From: DATFDN01 sp035685165
GTDB taxonomy: Bacteria; Pseudomonadota; Alphaproteobacteria; Acetobacterales; Acetobacteraceae
Assembly (NCBI GenBank): GCA_035685165.1
Contig: DASRBI010000021.1
Coordinates: 62,001 to 126,000 of the forward strand
Reading direction: 5' to 3'
DNA: 64,000 nucleotides
The notes beneath the pieces were generated by a model that saw only the letters and a program-made list of their open reading frames with translations, was not told the DNA's origin and did no database searches. How positions within the stretch are numbered: position 1 is the stretch's first letter; each line of letters starts with the position of its first letter. Position numbers and translations under genes: made by a program. Positions 1 to 7,683 of the stretch are shown piece by piece.

Positions 1-1
1 T

Positions 2-109
2 CCGGGCGTGTGGATGGCGACCGCCTCGGAGATCGCCGACTGGTACGTGGTGAACCACCTGCCCGCGATCGAGGCGCATCTCGCGGCGCGGGAGGCGGCC
101 AATGGCTGA
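2..109 (+). CDS. Polysaccharide deacetylase family protein, C-terminal end (partial)
   Basis: Only the last 35 codons lie in the window; the gene is cut by the left edge. The tail contains GVWMATASEIADWY, which resembles the C-terminus of NodB-type polysaccharide deacetylase or PuuE-like proteins, where it closes the barrel. Its TGA overlaps the ATG of the next gene by 8 bp, so the two are translationally coupled. The neighbour is a second member of the same superfamily, so this looks like a tandem pair. The substrate cannot be deduced. Confidence 0.6.
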   Translation, partial: PGVWMATASEIADWYVVNHLPAIEAHLAAREAANG

Positions 110-1031
110 AGCAACGCCGCCGCAGGGCGAGGCGCGCGCGCCGGGGATGGACCATCCGCATCACCCGTTCCGCGCCCTGCCGGACGCGCCGCGCTTCGCC
201 TGGCCGGACGGGGCGCGCATCGCGCTGACAGTGACGCTCGTGCTCGACTACTGGGAGGTGAACCCGCCCGCCGAGGCGAACCGCGATCCGCGCATCTTCT
301 CCCCGCTCGGCAATTTCTTCCCCGACTGGCTGACCTGGAGCCGGCGCGAATACGGCGCGCGGGTGGGCGCGTTCCGCGCGCTCGACCTACTGGATAGGTT
401 CGGGTTGCAACCGAGTGTCGCGCTGGGGGCGGCGGCGGCACGGCGCTACCCGGAGCTCGTGGACGAGATGCTGATGCGCGGCGCGGCGGTGATGGCGCAC
501 GGCACCTTCGCCACCAGGCGGATCACGGCGAAGATGACCGAGGCCGAAGAGCGGGCACTGATCGCGGAGGCGCGCGAGACCATCACGAGCGTAACAGGCG
601 CCGCGCCGTCCGGCTGGTGCGGCCAGGACTTCAACGAGTCACCCCGCACCCCGGCGCTGCTGGCCGAAGCGGGGTTCACCTACACGACCGACTGGGCGAA
701 TGACGACCGGCCCTTCCTGCTCGGCCCCTATGATGGCGGCAAAGCACTCGTCGCGCTGCCGCCGCAGCCGGAGTGGAACGATCTGGAATGCCTGTGGCTG
801 CGGCATGTGCATCCCCAGTCCTGGGCCGACGCGATCGCAGACGGGTTCGCCTTCCTGCATCGGGAGGGCGGCGGCGCATTCAACCTGACCTTGCACCCGT
901 TCGTCGCCGGGCAGGCGCACCATATCGGCTACCTGCGCCAGGCATTGACGCGGATATTGGGAATGGGTGCGACGTGGCGGACCACAACGGACGAGCTGGC
1001 AGCCACGGCCCGGAGCCAGCTCGCGGCGTAG
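102..1031 (+). CDS. Polysaccharide deacetylase (NodB/PuuE-like) family protein
   Basis: A 309-residue protein with the fold signature of the NodB/allantoinase (PuuE)-like branch of carbohydrate esterase 4. It shows a VTLVLDYWEVN strand near residue 45, an AHGTF metal-site-like motif near residue 132, GWCGQDFNESPRTPALLAEAG in the middle, and a C-terminal TLHPF histidine. These features suggest a metal-dependent hydrolase acting on C-N bonds, but classical chitin-deacetylase Asp-Asp spacing is not obvious, so the substrate may be a ureide or small amide rather than a polysaccharide. No signal peptide is seen, so the protein is probably cytoplasmic. The start overlaps the preceding paralogue, suggesting one operon. 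Confidence 0.7.
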   Translation: MAEATPPQGEARAPGMDHPHHPFRALPDAPRFAWPDGARIALTVTLVLDYWEVNPPAEANRDPRIFSPLGNFFPDWLTWSRREYGARVGAFRALDLLDRFGLQPSVALGAAAARRYPELVDEMLMRGAAVMAHGTFATRRITAKMTEAEERALIAEARETITSVTGAAPSGWCGQDFNESPRTPALLAEAGFTYTTDWANDDRPFLLGPYDGGKALVALPPQPEWNDLECLWLRHVHPQSWADAIADGFAFLHREGGGAFNLTLHPFVAGQAHHIGYLRQALTRILGMGATWRTTTDELAATARSQLAA

Positions 1032-1178
1032 GGCGCATGAGCGCACCGGAATGCGCCGCCTGCGCTTGCGGCGGCGGTTTGGCCCCCGCTCTACCGGGCT
1101 GAGGCCGAGGCCGCGCCCGCTGATAGCTGCCCGTGCACGTAGGCGGCGGGCCCTTCACAGGGCGGCTGGTAGCGTTCC

Positions 1179-1204
1179 GGACGCCCTGTCCCCGAAGGGC
1201 GTCC
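1179..1204. terminator. Hairpin in the convergent gap, possible terminator
   Basis: A perfect 9-bp stem (ggacgccct at 1179-1187 with agggcgtcc at 1196-1204) encloses an 8-nt loop. It lies between the deacetylase on the plus strand and the DUF2147 gene on the minus strand, which converge here. There is no run of T on either side, so intrinsic termination is plausible but not shown. Confidence 0.35.
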
Positions 1205-1259
1205 TCGGTAGCTTGATGTTGATCCAGCTCACGACGGGGTGGGTCAGGATCGAGCAGAA

Positions 1260-1745
1260 CTACGGGCTGGCGAAGCTCGGACAGCGCGGCGGATTGCCCG
1301 CATAGCGCGTCCAGTCCTGGGTGCGGCCGAGAAGCGGCGTGCCGATATATCCGCGCACGCCGAGCGTGCCGTCCGACCGGAGTGTCATGTTGGCGCTGTA
1401 AGTCTTCCCCGACTGCGGATCGTAAATGGAGCCGCCGCTCCAGTGCGCCTGACCGTCCGGGTTGAAGCCCGACATGATCTGAAGCCCGCAGAGCGGGCGC
1501 GCGCGCAGCGCGGCGCTGGGATTGTGGTTGTCGGTCGCCTGCGGATTCTCGTCGGATGGTTTGATCAGCACCCAGACGAGCCGTCCGCACAGCGCGCCCG
1601 CTTCGCAGCGATAGATGTCCACGATGCCGTTGCGCGGCTCGGTGAGCCAGCGTCCTTCCACCTCCTGCGCCGAGGCGTGCGCGAAAAGGGCGGCGAGAAG
1701 CAGAGCGGCCGAAATGACAGTCCGTGGAGCATTTGCCAACTTCAT
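1260..1745 (-). CDS. DUF2147 family secreted protein
   Basis: A 161-residue protein with an N-terminal signal peptide (a Lys near the start, a hydrophobic stretch over residues 10-24, cleavage after AHASA). The mature part carries the DUF2147 pattern: EGRWLTEPRNGIVDIYRC, two cysteines around AGALCGRLVW, then LCGLQIMSGF and a Gly-rich beta domain ending in SAN..LR..G.LGVRGYIG. The family is periplasmic or exported, small and beta-rich; its biochemical function is not known. Its ATG overlaps in ATGA form the stop of a decayed kinase-like gene, which suggests the two were once coupled. Confidence 0.8.
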   Translation of the reverse strand: MKLANAPRTVISAALLLAALFAHASAQEVEGRWLTEPRNGIVDIYRCEAGALCGRLVWVLIKPSDENPQATDNHNPSAALRARPLCGLQIMSGFNPDGQAHWSGGSIYDPQSGKTYSANMTLRSDGTLGVRGYIGTPLLGRTQDWTRYAGNPPRCPSFASP

Positions 1746-2045
1746 TGTGCGCGAGCCACATCCGGCTTCAACAGATGCAGCACCCTCCCCGCTTCCGCCG
1801 GTTTGCGCAAGCGCGGCACGACGAGGCGCACGTCGTCGGCCTGTCGCAGCCGTGCCTCCGCCGCCCGGCAGCGGTCACCGCGGCGAGGCGGCGGACGAAC
1901 TCATCGGGATCGTGGCGGTCGAGATCGCGCCATCCCGGCCGACAGTTAGTCGCGTCGAGCTCAATGTGGCACCGACCGAGCGCGGCAGCGATGCGGCGTG
2001 CCAGGGTGGTCTTGCCGGCGCCCGTGGTGTCACGGCGATCCACAT
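1742..2045 (-). pseudogene. Remnant of a P-loop kinase (topology-modulation/adenylate-kinase-like)
   Basis: Three reading frames together give one recognisable but shortened protein. The start MWIAVT (ATG at 2045) is in one frame. GAGKTTLARRIAAALG, a Walker A motif, followed by HIELDATNCRPGWRDLDRHD, is in a second frame. A C-terminal stretch LRQADDVRLVVPRLRKPAEA is in a third frame and ends in TGA at 1742-1744, overlapping the DUF2147 start. This fits a small nucleotide-kinase-like P-loop protein (the DNA topology modulation FlaR/adenylate-kinase-like group). Such proteins are usually about 165-190 residues, whereas about 100 codons remain. Two frameshifts and an internal deletion are needed, so I call it a pseudogene. 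It starts 5 bp after the permease stop. Confidence 0.55.
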
Positions 2046-2050
2046 GATGA

Positions 2051-2749
2051 TCACGCGTGATGCAGCCGTGCCGGGCCGGCGGTGCCGAGGCGGCGCTCGA
2101 CGCGGGCTTGCACCAGCATCAGCACCGAGACGATGGCGAGGTAATAGACGAGCGCAACCGCATAATATTCCGTGTAGCGGAAGCTGACGCTGGTGGCGCG
2201 CGTGGTGACGGCAAGCAGCTCCTGGAGCGAGATCACCGAGGCAAGCGAGGTGGTCTTGAGCAGGGTGATGAACTCGTTGACGGTGGGCGGCAGCGCGACG
2301 CGCAGCGCCTGCGGCGCCACCACCAGCCAGAACGCCTTGAAGCGCGACAGGCCGAGCGCCGCCGCCGCGTCGCGCTGCCCCGCCGGAACCGACAGCAAGG
2401 CCGCGCGGATGATCTCCGACTGGTAGGCGGTCTCGTTCAGCCCGAGCGCCAGCAGCGCGGCGAGGAAGGGCGTGAACCAGTTCTGCCGGAAGGCCGGGAT
2501 CAGCTGCGGCAGCGCGTTCCAGACGAACAGCAGCAGCAGCAGAACGGGCGCCCCGCGGAACAGCCATACATAGAACACCACGAAAGCCCGCAGTGTACGC
2601 GACCGCGCGCCCGAGGCGACGGCGAGGCAGAGCCCGAGCGCGATACCGACCGCGTGCGAGAGGATCGTCAGCACGACGGTGACGACGGCGCCTTCGAAAA
2701 ACGGCCAGGAGAAGAGGGCGTCGAAGAAGAGTGCGGGATCGAAGGTCAT
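2051..2749 (-). CDS. Polar amino acid ABC transporter permease (HisM/GlnP type)
   Basis: A 232-residue inner-membrane protein of the HisM/GlnP family. It has about five hydrophobic helices. The permease EAA motif is seen as AAAALGLSRFKAFWLVVAPQ, followed by ALPPTVNEFITLLKTTSL, the standard signature of polar amino-acid importers. The ATG at 2749 is chosen; a TTG at 2761 would add four residues (MARR). It works with the binding protein encoded just upstream, but no ATPase gene of this type lies in the window, so the ATPase must be supplied from elsewhere. A REP-like inverted pair fills the gap between this gene and the binding-protein gene. Confidence 0.85.
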   Translation of the reverse strand: MTFDPALFFDALFSWPFFEGAVVTVVLTILSHAVGIALGLCLAVASGARSRTLRAFVVFYVWLFRGAPVLLLLLFVWNALPQLIPAFRQNWFTPFLAALLALGLNETAYQSEIIRAALLSVPAGQRDAAAALGLSRFKAFWLVVAPQALRVALPPTVNEFITLLKTTSLASVISLQELLAVTTRATSVSFRYTEYYAVALVYYLAIVSVLMLVQARVERRLGTAGPARLHHA

Positions 2750-2766
2750 CCGCCGCGCCAAACATC

Positions 2767-2889
2767 GTCAGTCCCGTGCAAGCGGAAACCCATGAAACGT
2801 TTGGCGAAGCTGCGCCGCAGGTTGCTGGTAGGCCGCGAACGCGCGCTATCGCCTCTCGCACCACGGGTGCCCGCTTTCGCGGGAATGAC
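2767..2889. repeat. Inverted pair of REP-like elements
   Basis: Two 25-bp copies in opposite orientation, at 2767-2791 (GTCAGTCCCGTGCAAGCGG...) and 2865-2889 (ending CGCGGGAATGAC), match at about 20 positions when one is reverse-complemented. The second copy has the common REP core of a CCCGC/GCGGG hairpin next to GAATGAC. They lie between the binding-protein and permease genes of one transport operon. Such an arrangement can stabilise or attenuate the transcript; that role is inferred. Confidence 0.7.
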
Positions 2890-2906
2890 GGTGGGGGGGT
2901 CCGGTA

Positions 2907-3725
2907 TCACTCCTTCGGCTCGGTGAGCGGCGTCTCGGCGTCTTGCGCGGGCAGGTGCCATTTCGCCGCCAGCGCCTTCTCGGTGCCGTCGGCGCGCAGG
3001 GCGGCGACGTCGTCCTTCACGGTCGCGGCGTTGGCGGGGTTCTTGGCGAAGTAGATGCCGAACTCGTCGGTCGCCGGGTACATGTAGCCGATCTTGAATT
3101 CGCCCGGCTGCGCGACCGCGCGCCATGCGGCCTCGGTGTCCTGGGTGATCGCCGCCGCGGCGCGGCCGGTGGTGAGCTGCTGGATCGCGTCGGACCCGCC
3201 CGGATAGGCCTGGATGGTGATCGGCGCCTTGCCCTGCTTGACGAGATCGTCGCTCAGCGCGTGCGCGCGCTTTTCGTACTGCGTGCCGGCCTGCACAGCG
3301 AGCACTTTGCCCGACAAATCCTCGGGCTTGGTGACATCGTTCGTGCTGGCGCGCACCAGCAGCACCATCGAGGATACAAGATAAGGCACGCCGCTGAAAT
3401 TCTTGATCCGCTCCGGCGTGATGAAGGTCCCGCTCATCACGAAGTCGCAGCGCCCGGCCTGCACGCCGGGCAGGAGGCCGGTGAACTCCATGCTGATGAT
3501 GCGCAGCTCGGCGTTCCAGCGCTTCGCCAGCGCGCGCGCCATGTCGATGTCGAAGCCGACCGGCTCCTTGTCGCCGGGGTGCTCGTAGAACTCCATCGGC
3601 GCATAGGTGGGATCGGTGCAGAGCGTGACCTGGCCCTGATGGACGAAGCTCGGGGCGGCGGCACGCGCCGGACCCGCGATGAGAATGGCCGCGGTGCACG
3701 CGGCGAGAAGGGATGCGGTTTTCAT
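2907..3725 (-). CDS. Amino acid ABC transporter substrate-binding protein
   Basis: A 272-residue periplasmic binding protein of family 3 (SBP_bac_3). The start MKTASLLAACTAAILIAGPA at 3725 gives a clean signal peptide cleaved after ARA. The mature protein opens with QGQVTLCTDPTYAPMEFYE and GFDIDMARALAKRW, the conserved ligand-binding strand and helix. Later come DFVMSGTFITPERIKNFSGV and AVQAGTQYEKRA, typical of glutamine/polar amino acid receptors. It is upstream of the matching permease on the same strand, separated by a 157-bp gap carrying REP-like repeats. A longer frame extends 13 codons upstream but lacks a better start. Confidence 0.88.
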   Translation of the reverse strand: MKTASLLAACTAAILIAGPARAAAPSFVHQGQVTLCTDPTYAPMEFYEHPGDKEPVGFDIDMARALAKRWNAELRIISMEFTGLLPGVQAGRCDFVMSGTFITPERIKNFSGVPYLVSSMVLLVRASTNDVTKPEDLSGKVLAVQAGTQYEKRAHALSDDLVKQGKAPITIQAYPGGSDAIQQLTTGRAAAAITQDTEAAWRAVAQPGEFKIGYMYPATDEFGIYFAKNPANAATVKDDVAALRADGTEKALAAKWHLPAQDAETPLTEPKE

Positions 3726-3831
3726 TCTGTCTCCGCCCGGTGAAGCTCCGTGCGGAGAATGCAACGGGCGCGCGGCGCGAGCCAGAGGGTGCGGGCTTCC
3801 CCCCGCCCCTTTCCCGCGCTATCCGAGCCGC

Positions 3832-6800
3832 ATGAGAACAAATGTTCCGCCCGCTCCGTACGCGGAACTTCAGGTGACGACCAACCACTCCTTCCTGCGC
3901 GGCGCGAGCCACGTGGAGGAGCTGGTCGCGCAGGCGAAGACGCTGGGCTACGCGGCCATCGGCATCGCCGACCGCAACACGCTGGGCGGGCTCGTGCGCG
4001 CGCATCAGCACGCGGCGGAGGCGGGGCTGCGGGTGGTGCTCGGCTGCCGGCTCGATCTCACCGACGCGCCGCCGGTGCTGGTCTATCCGACCGGCCGCGC
4101 CGGCTGGTCGCGGCTTTGCCGGCTGCTGACGGTGGGCAAGGCGCGCGCGGGCAAGGGCAAGTGCGAGCTGGCGTGGGCCGATCTGGCAGCAGCGGCCGAG
4201 GGGCTAGTGGGGGTGATGCTCGGCATTTCCCCCACCTCACCCCAACCCTCTCCGCCCCACCGGGGCGGAGAGGGTTGGGGTGAGGTGGGGGCGCTGCGGG
4301 ATGTGTTCGGCGACCGCGCCTATCTCGCGCTCACCCTGCACCGCCGTCCTGGAGATGCCGTGCGGTTGCAACGATTGGCGGCGATGGCGCGGGCGGCGGG
4401 AGTGGCGACGGTCGCCACCGGGGACGTGCTCTACCACGACCCAAGCCGGCGCATCTTGCAGGACGTGCTCACGTGTATCCGCGAAGGCTGCACGATCGAC
4501 GAACTCGGGTTCCGGCGCGAACGCTTCGCCGACCGCCATCTGCAACCGCCCGCGGAAATGGCGCGGCGCTTTGCCGCCCATCCGGACGCGCTGGCGCGCA
4601 CCGCCGAGATCGTCGAACGCTGCGCGTTCTCGCTGGACGAGTTGCGCTATCAATATCCAGACGAAATCGACGATCCGGCGCTCACGCCGCAGGAGACGCT
4701 TGAGCGGCTGACCTGGGGAAGCCTGCCGTCCCGCTATCCCGAGGGTGCGCCGGAGAATGTGGTGGCGCAGCTCAATCACGAGCTGCGGCTGATCGCCGAA
4801 CTCGACTACGCGCCCTATTTCCTCACCGTCCACAGCATCGTCCGCTTCGCGCGCTCGCAAGGGATTCTGTGCCAGGGGCGCGGCAGCGCGGCCAATTCCG
4901 CAGTGTGCTACGTGCTTGGCATCACCGCCATCGACCCGGTGCGCTCGGGCCTGTTGTTCGAACGCTTCGTCTCCGCCGAGCGGCGCGAGCCGCCCGATAT
5001 CGACGTCGATTTCGAGCACGAGCGGCGCGAAGAGGTGATCCAGTGGATCTACGACCGCTACGGGCGCGATCGCGCCGCGCTGTGCGCGACCGTGATCCGC
5101 TACCGCGCGCGCGGGGCGATGCGCGACGTGGGCAAGGCGCTCGGGCTGACCGAGGACGTGACGGCAGCACTCGCCGGACAGGTGTGGGGCTGGTCCGAGG
5201 ACGGTGTCGCAGAGCAGCACGCGGCGGAGCTGAACCTCAATTTGCAGGACCGGCGCTTGCGCCTCGCACTGTCGCTGGCGCGCCAGCTGATCGGTTTTCC
5301 GCGCCATCTTTCCCAGCATCCGGGCGGGTTCGTGCTGACGCGCGAGCGGCTGGACGACCTCGTGCCGATCGAGCCGGCGGCGATGGAAGGACGGCAGGTG
5401 ATCGAGTGGGACAAGGACGACATCGACGCGCTGCGCTTCATGAAGGTCGATGTGCTGGGGCTCGGGATGCTCGGCTGCATGAAGCGCGCCTTCGCGCTGT
5501 TGGAGGCGCACCGCGGCATCCGGCATGATTTGTCCACGATCCCGCCCGAGGATCCCGCGACCTTCGCGATGATCCAGAAGGCCGACACGCTCGGCGTGTT
5601 CCAGATCGAGAGCCGCGCGCAGATGTCGATGCTGCCGCGCATGAAGCCGGCGCGCTTCTACGATCTGGTGATCGAGGTGGCGATCGTGCGGCCGGGGCCG
5701 ATCCAGGGCGACATGGTGCATCCCTATCTGCGCCGCCGCGAGGGCAAGGAGAAGGTGAGCTATCCGACGCCCGAATTGGAGCGCGTGCTCGGCAAGACGC
5801 TCGGCGTGCCGCTGTTCCAGGAGCAGGCGATGCAGGTGGCGATCGCCTGCGCGGGGTTCACGGCGGCCGAGGCGGACGCGCTGCGCCGCTCGATGGCGAC
5901 CTTCAAGTTCACCGGCGGGGTGTCGCACTTCCGCGACAAGCTGATCGAGGGGATGGTGGCGCGCGGCTACGAGCGCGCCTTCGCCGAGCGCACCTTCACG
6001 CAGATCGAAGGTTTCGGCAGCTACGGCTTCCCCGAGAGCCACGCGGCGAGCTTCGCGCTGATCGCCTATGCCTCGTCGTGGATGAAGTGCCACCACCCGG
6101 ACGTGTTCTGCTGCGCGCTTTTGAACGCGCAGCCGATGGGCTTCTATGCCCCGGCACAGATCGTGCGCGACGCGCGCGCACACGGGGTGGAGGTGCGGCC
6201 CGTCTGCGTGCTGCGGAGCGAATGGGATTGCACGCTCGAGGAAACGGGCGGGCGCTATCTCGCGGTGCGGCTCGGGATGCGGATGGTGAAGGGGCTGGCG
6301 GAGGCGGAGGCGCGCGCCCTCACCCGCCCGCAGGGCGCGGCGGGCGAGGACGTGCTGACGCACCTCCGCCGCGCCGGTGTCTCGCGCGGCGCGCTGGAGC
6401 GGCTGGCGGAGGCGGACGCGTTCCGGGCCCTGGGGCTCGACCGGCGGCAGGCGCTTTGGGCGGTGCGAGGGCTGGCGGAAGCGCCGCCGCTGCCGCTGTT
6501 CGCTGCGGCTGAAACCAATGAGGCGGCGGTCGCGCTGCCGCCGATGGGCGAGGCGCGCGCGGTGGTGGAGGATTACCGCTCGACCGGCGTGACCTTGCGG
6601 CGCCATCCGGTTTCGTTCCTGCGCGAACAACTGGCCACGCGGCGCATCCTGCCCTGCGCCGCGCTCGATCAGGCGCGCGACGGGGCCTGGGTGACGGTTG
6701 CCGGGCTCGTGCTGGTGCGTCAGCGGCCGGGCTCGGCGCGCGGGGTGCTGTTCGTCACGCTCGAGGACGAGACCGGCATCGCCAATTTGATCGTCTGGCC

Positions 6801-7095
6801 GAGCCTGTTCGAGCGCCAGCGCCGCATCGTGCTCTCCGCCGGGATGCTCGCCTGCCGGGGGCGGGTGCAAAAGGAGGGGCTGGTGATCCATGTGCTCGCC
6901 GAGCGCCTTCAGGATTTGTCGCCGCTGCTGCGAAGCCTCGGGCAGTCCCCGCTGCCCGTCCCGCATGGGAGGGGCGATCAGGCGACGCATGGCGCCGGCC
7001 CCGATCCGCGCGACGGGCCGAGGCCGCGCGACATCTACATCCCGGATCTGCGGCTCGGTTCGGGGATCAAGGTGCCGACGCGGGACTTTCGCTGA
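3832..7095 (+). CDS. dnaE2: Error-prone DNA polymerase III alpha subunit DnaE2 (ImuC)
   Basis: A 1087-residue C-family polymerase, close to the usual DnaE2/ImuC length. The ATG at 3832 gives the family start MRTNVPPAPYAELQVTTNHS. In order: N-terminal PHP domain; polymerase core with the catalytic acidic motif PPDIDVDFE near residue 390 and AIVRPGPIQGDMVHPY; HhH-type tandem helices; C-terminal OB-fold (TVAGLVLVRQRPGS, FVTLEDETGIANLIVWP); and the ImuC-typical end SGIKVPTRDFR. The family carries out mutagenic translesion synthesis in the SOS response, normally with ImuA and ImuB. Neither partner gene lies beside it. Residues about 133-153 are encoded by a perfect 63-bp palindrome inserted in frame (separate entry). 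I saw no clear LexA box in the short upstream region shared with the binding-protein gene. Confidence 0.95.
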   Translation: MRTNVPPAPYAELQVTTNHSFLRGASHVEELVAQAKTLGYAAIGIADRNTLGGLVRAHQHAAEAGLRVVLGCRLDLTDAPPVLVYPTGRAGWSRLCRLLTVGKARAGKGKCELAWADLAAAAEGLVGVMLGISPTSPQPSPPHRGGEGWGEVGALRDVFGDRAYLALTLHRRPGDAVRLQRLAAMARAAGVATVATGDVLYHDPSRRILQDVLTCIREGCTIDELGFRRERFADRHLQPPAEMARRFAAHPDALARTAEIVERCAFSLDELRYQYPDEIDDPALTPQETLERLTWGSLPSRYPEGAPENVVAQLNHELRLIAELDYAPYFLTVHSIVRFARSQGILCQGRGSAANSAVCYVLGITAIDPVRSGLLFERFVSAERREPPDIDVDFEHERREEVIQWIYDRYGRDRAALCATVIRYRARGAMRDVGKALGLTEDVTAALAGQVWGWSEDGVAEQHAAELNLNLQDRRLRLALSLARQLIGFPRHLSQHPGGFVLTRERLDDLVPIEPAAMEGRQVIEWDKDDIDALRFMKVDVLGLGMLGCMKRAFALLEAHRGIRHDLSTIPPEDPATFAMIQKADTLGVFQIESRAQMSMLPRMKPARFYDLVIEVAIVRPGPIQGDMVHPYLRRREGKEKVSYPTPELERVLGKTLGVPLFQEQAMQVAIACAGFTAAEADALRRSMATFKFTGGVSHFRDKLIEGMVARGYERAFAERTFTQIEGFGSYGFPESHAASFALIAYASSWMKCHHPDVFCCALLNAQPMGFYAPAQIVRDARAHGVEVRPVCVLRSEWDCTLEETGGRYLAVRLGMRMVKGLAEAEARALTRPQGAAGEDVLTHLRRAGVSRGALERLAEADAFRALGLDRRQALWAVRGLAEAPPLPLFAAAETNEAAVALPPMGEARAVVEDYRSTGVTLRRHPVSFLREQLATRRILPCAALDQARDGAWVTVAGLVLVRQRPGSARGVLFVTLEDETGIANLIVWPSLFERQRRIVLSAGMLACRGRVQKEGLVIHVLAERLQDLSPLLRSLGQSPLPVPHGRGDQATHGAGPDPRDGPRPRDIYIPDLRLGSGIKVPTRDFR
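4229..4291. repeat. Perfect palindromic element (30-bp arms, 3-nt loop) inside dnaE2
   Basis: Positions 4229-4258 are exactly complementary to 4262-4291 around the loop acc. The length is a multiple of three and it is read through as SPTSPQPSPPHRGGEGWGEV, so the polymerase frame stays open. The cctcaccccaaccctctcc core is of a type widely dispersed in proteobacterial intergenic regions. It interrupts the PHP domain where related polymerases have a surface loop before DVFGDRAYLALTLHR. I interpret it as a palindromic mobile unit tolerated in coding sequence. Confidence 0.85.
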
Positions 7096-7100
7096 AGTCT

Positions 7101-7234
7101 GTACCGCCATGCGCCGGATTCGCGGGGAAATTGTACCGGCTTCGCGGCGCGGGGCGGGAGTTCTGTACCGAGTCCATGCGCGGCGGGCGGCAAAACGTAC
7201 CGGCTTTCGCGGCGCGTTGCGCGCTTTTGTACCG
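7101..7234. repeat. Five GTACCG sites at an exact 32-bp period
   Basis: GTACCG occurs at 7101, 7133, 7165, 7197 and 7229, each exactly 32 bp apart, and most copies are preceded by A/T-rich bases (tct, att, tct, aac, ttt). Units 2 and 4 also share ggctt followed by cgcggcgcg, so similarity extends beyond the hexamer. The array fills the gap between the converging dnaE2 and dut genes. No ORF of note is encoded. It may be a set of phased protein-binding sites or the relic of a transposon end; neither is proven. Confidence 0.8.
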
Positions 7235-7236
7235 CC

Positions 7237-7683
7237 TCAGATCCCGGTGCTGCCGAACCCGCCGCCGCTGCGGAGGGTGGCGGGAAGCTCGGCCACCTCC
7301 TCCCAGCGCAGGCGCACGACGGGGGCGAGCACCGCCTGGGCGATCCGCATCCCGCGCTCGACGGTGAACGGCTCGGCCCCGGCATTCAGCAGGATCACCT
7401 GGACCTCGCCCCGGTAGTCCTCGTCGATCGTGCCCGGGCTGTTCGGCAGCGCGATGCCGTGACGGAGCGCGAGCCCCGAGCGGGGGCGAATCTGCAACTC
7501 GTAGCCCGGCGGGATGGCGATCGCGAGCCCGGTCGGGATCAGCGCCCGCCCGCCTGCAGGGATGAGGACCGGCGCGGCGACGGCGGCGAGCAGATCGACC
7601 CCAGCGGCGCCGGCGCTGGCATAGGCCGGCAAAGGCAGCCCCTCGCCGTGCGGCAGCCGGTGGACCTGGACGGGGACGGTCAT
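7237..7683 (-). CDS. dut: dUTP diphosphatase
   Basis: A 148-residue trimeric dUTPase that hydrolyses dUTP to dUMP and pyrophosphate, keeping uracil out of DNA and supplying dUMP for thymidylate synthesis. All five family motifs are visible: AGAAGVDL (residues 23-30), RPRSGLA (66-72), NSPGTIDEDYRGEV (81-94, with the catalytic Asp), RIAQAV, and the C-terminal RSGGGFGSTG that closes over the active site. Its ATG overlaps the coaBC stop as ATGA, so it is translated with coaBC. The dut/coaBC pairing is common in proteobacteria. Confidence 0.97.
   Translation of the reverse strand: MTVPVQVHRLPHGEGLPLPAYASAGAAGVDLLAAVAAPVLIPAGGRALIPTGLAIAIPPGYELQIRPRSGLALRHGIALPNSPGTIDEDYRGEVQVILLNAGAEPFTVERGMRIAQAVLAPVVRLRWEEVAELPATLRSGGGFGSTGI

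Noticed and set aside
1..3764. A complete three-part amino-acid importer at the left end
   Set aside because: Only permease and binding protein are found. The nucleotide-binding fragment at 1742-2045 is a small kinase relic with no ABC signature motif.
4237..7110. Very long open frame antisense to dnaE2 (about 957 codons)
   Set aside because: The sense frame is a full-length DnaE2. In high-GC DNA the opposite strand often stays open; the antisense product is Arg/His-rich with no family motif.
7101..7234. CRISPR array reading of the 32-bp-phased repeats
   Set aside because: Only six bases are fully conserved per unit. A CRISPR repeat would be about 23-37 bp and nearly identical, and no cas gene is present.
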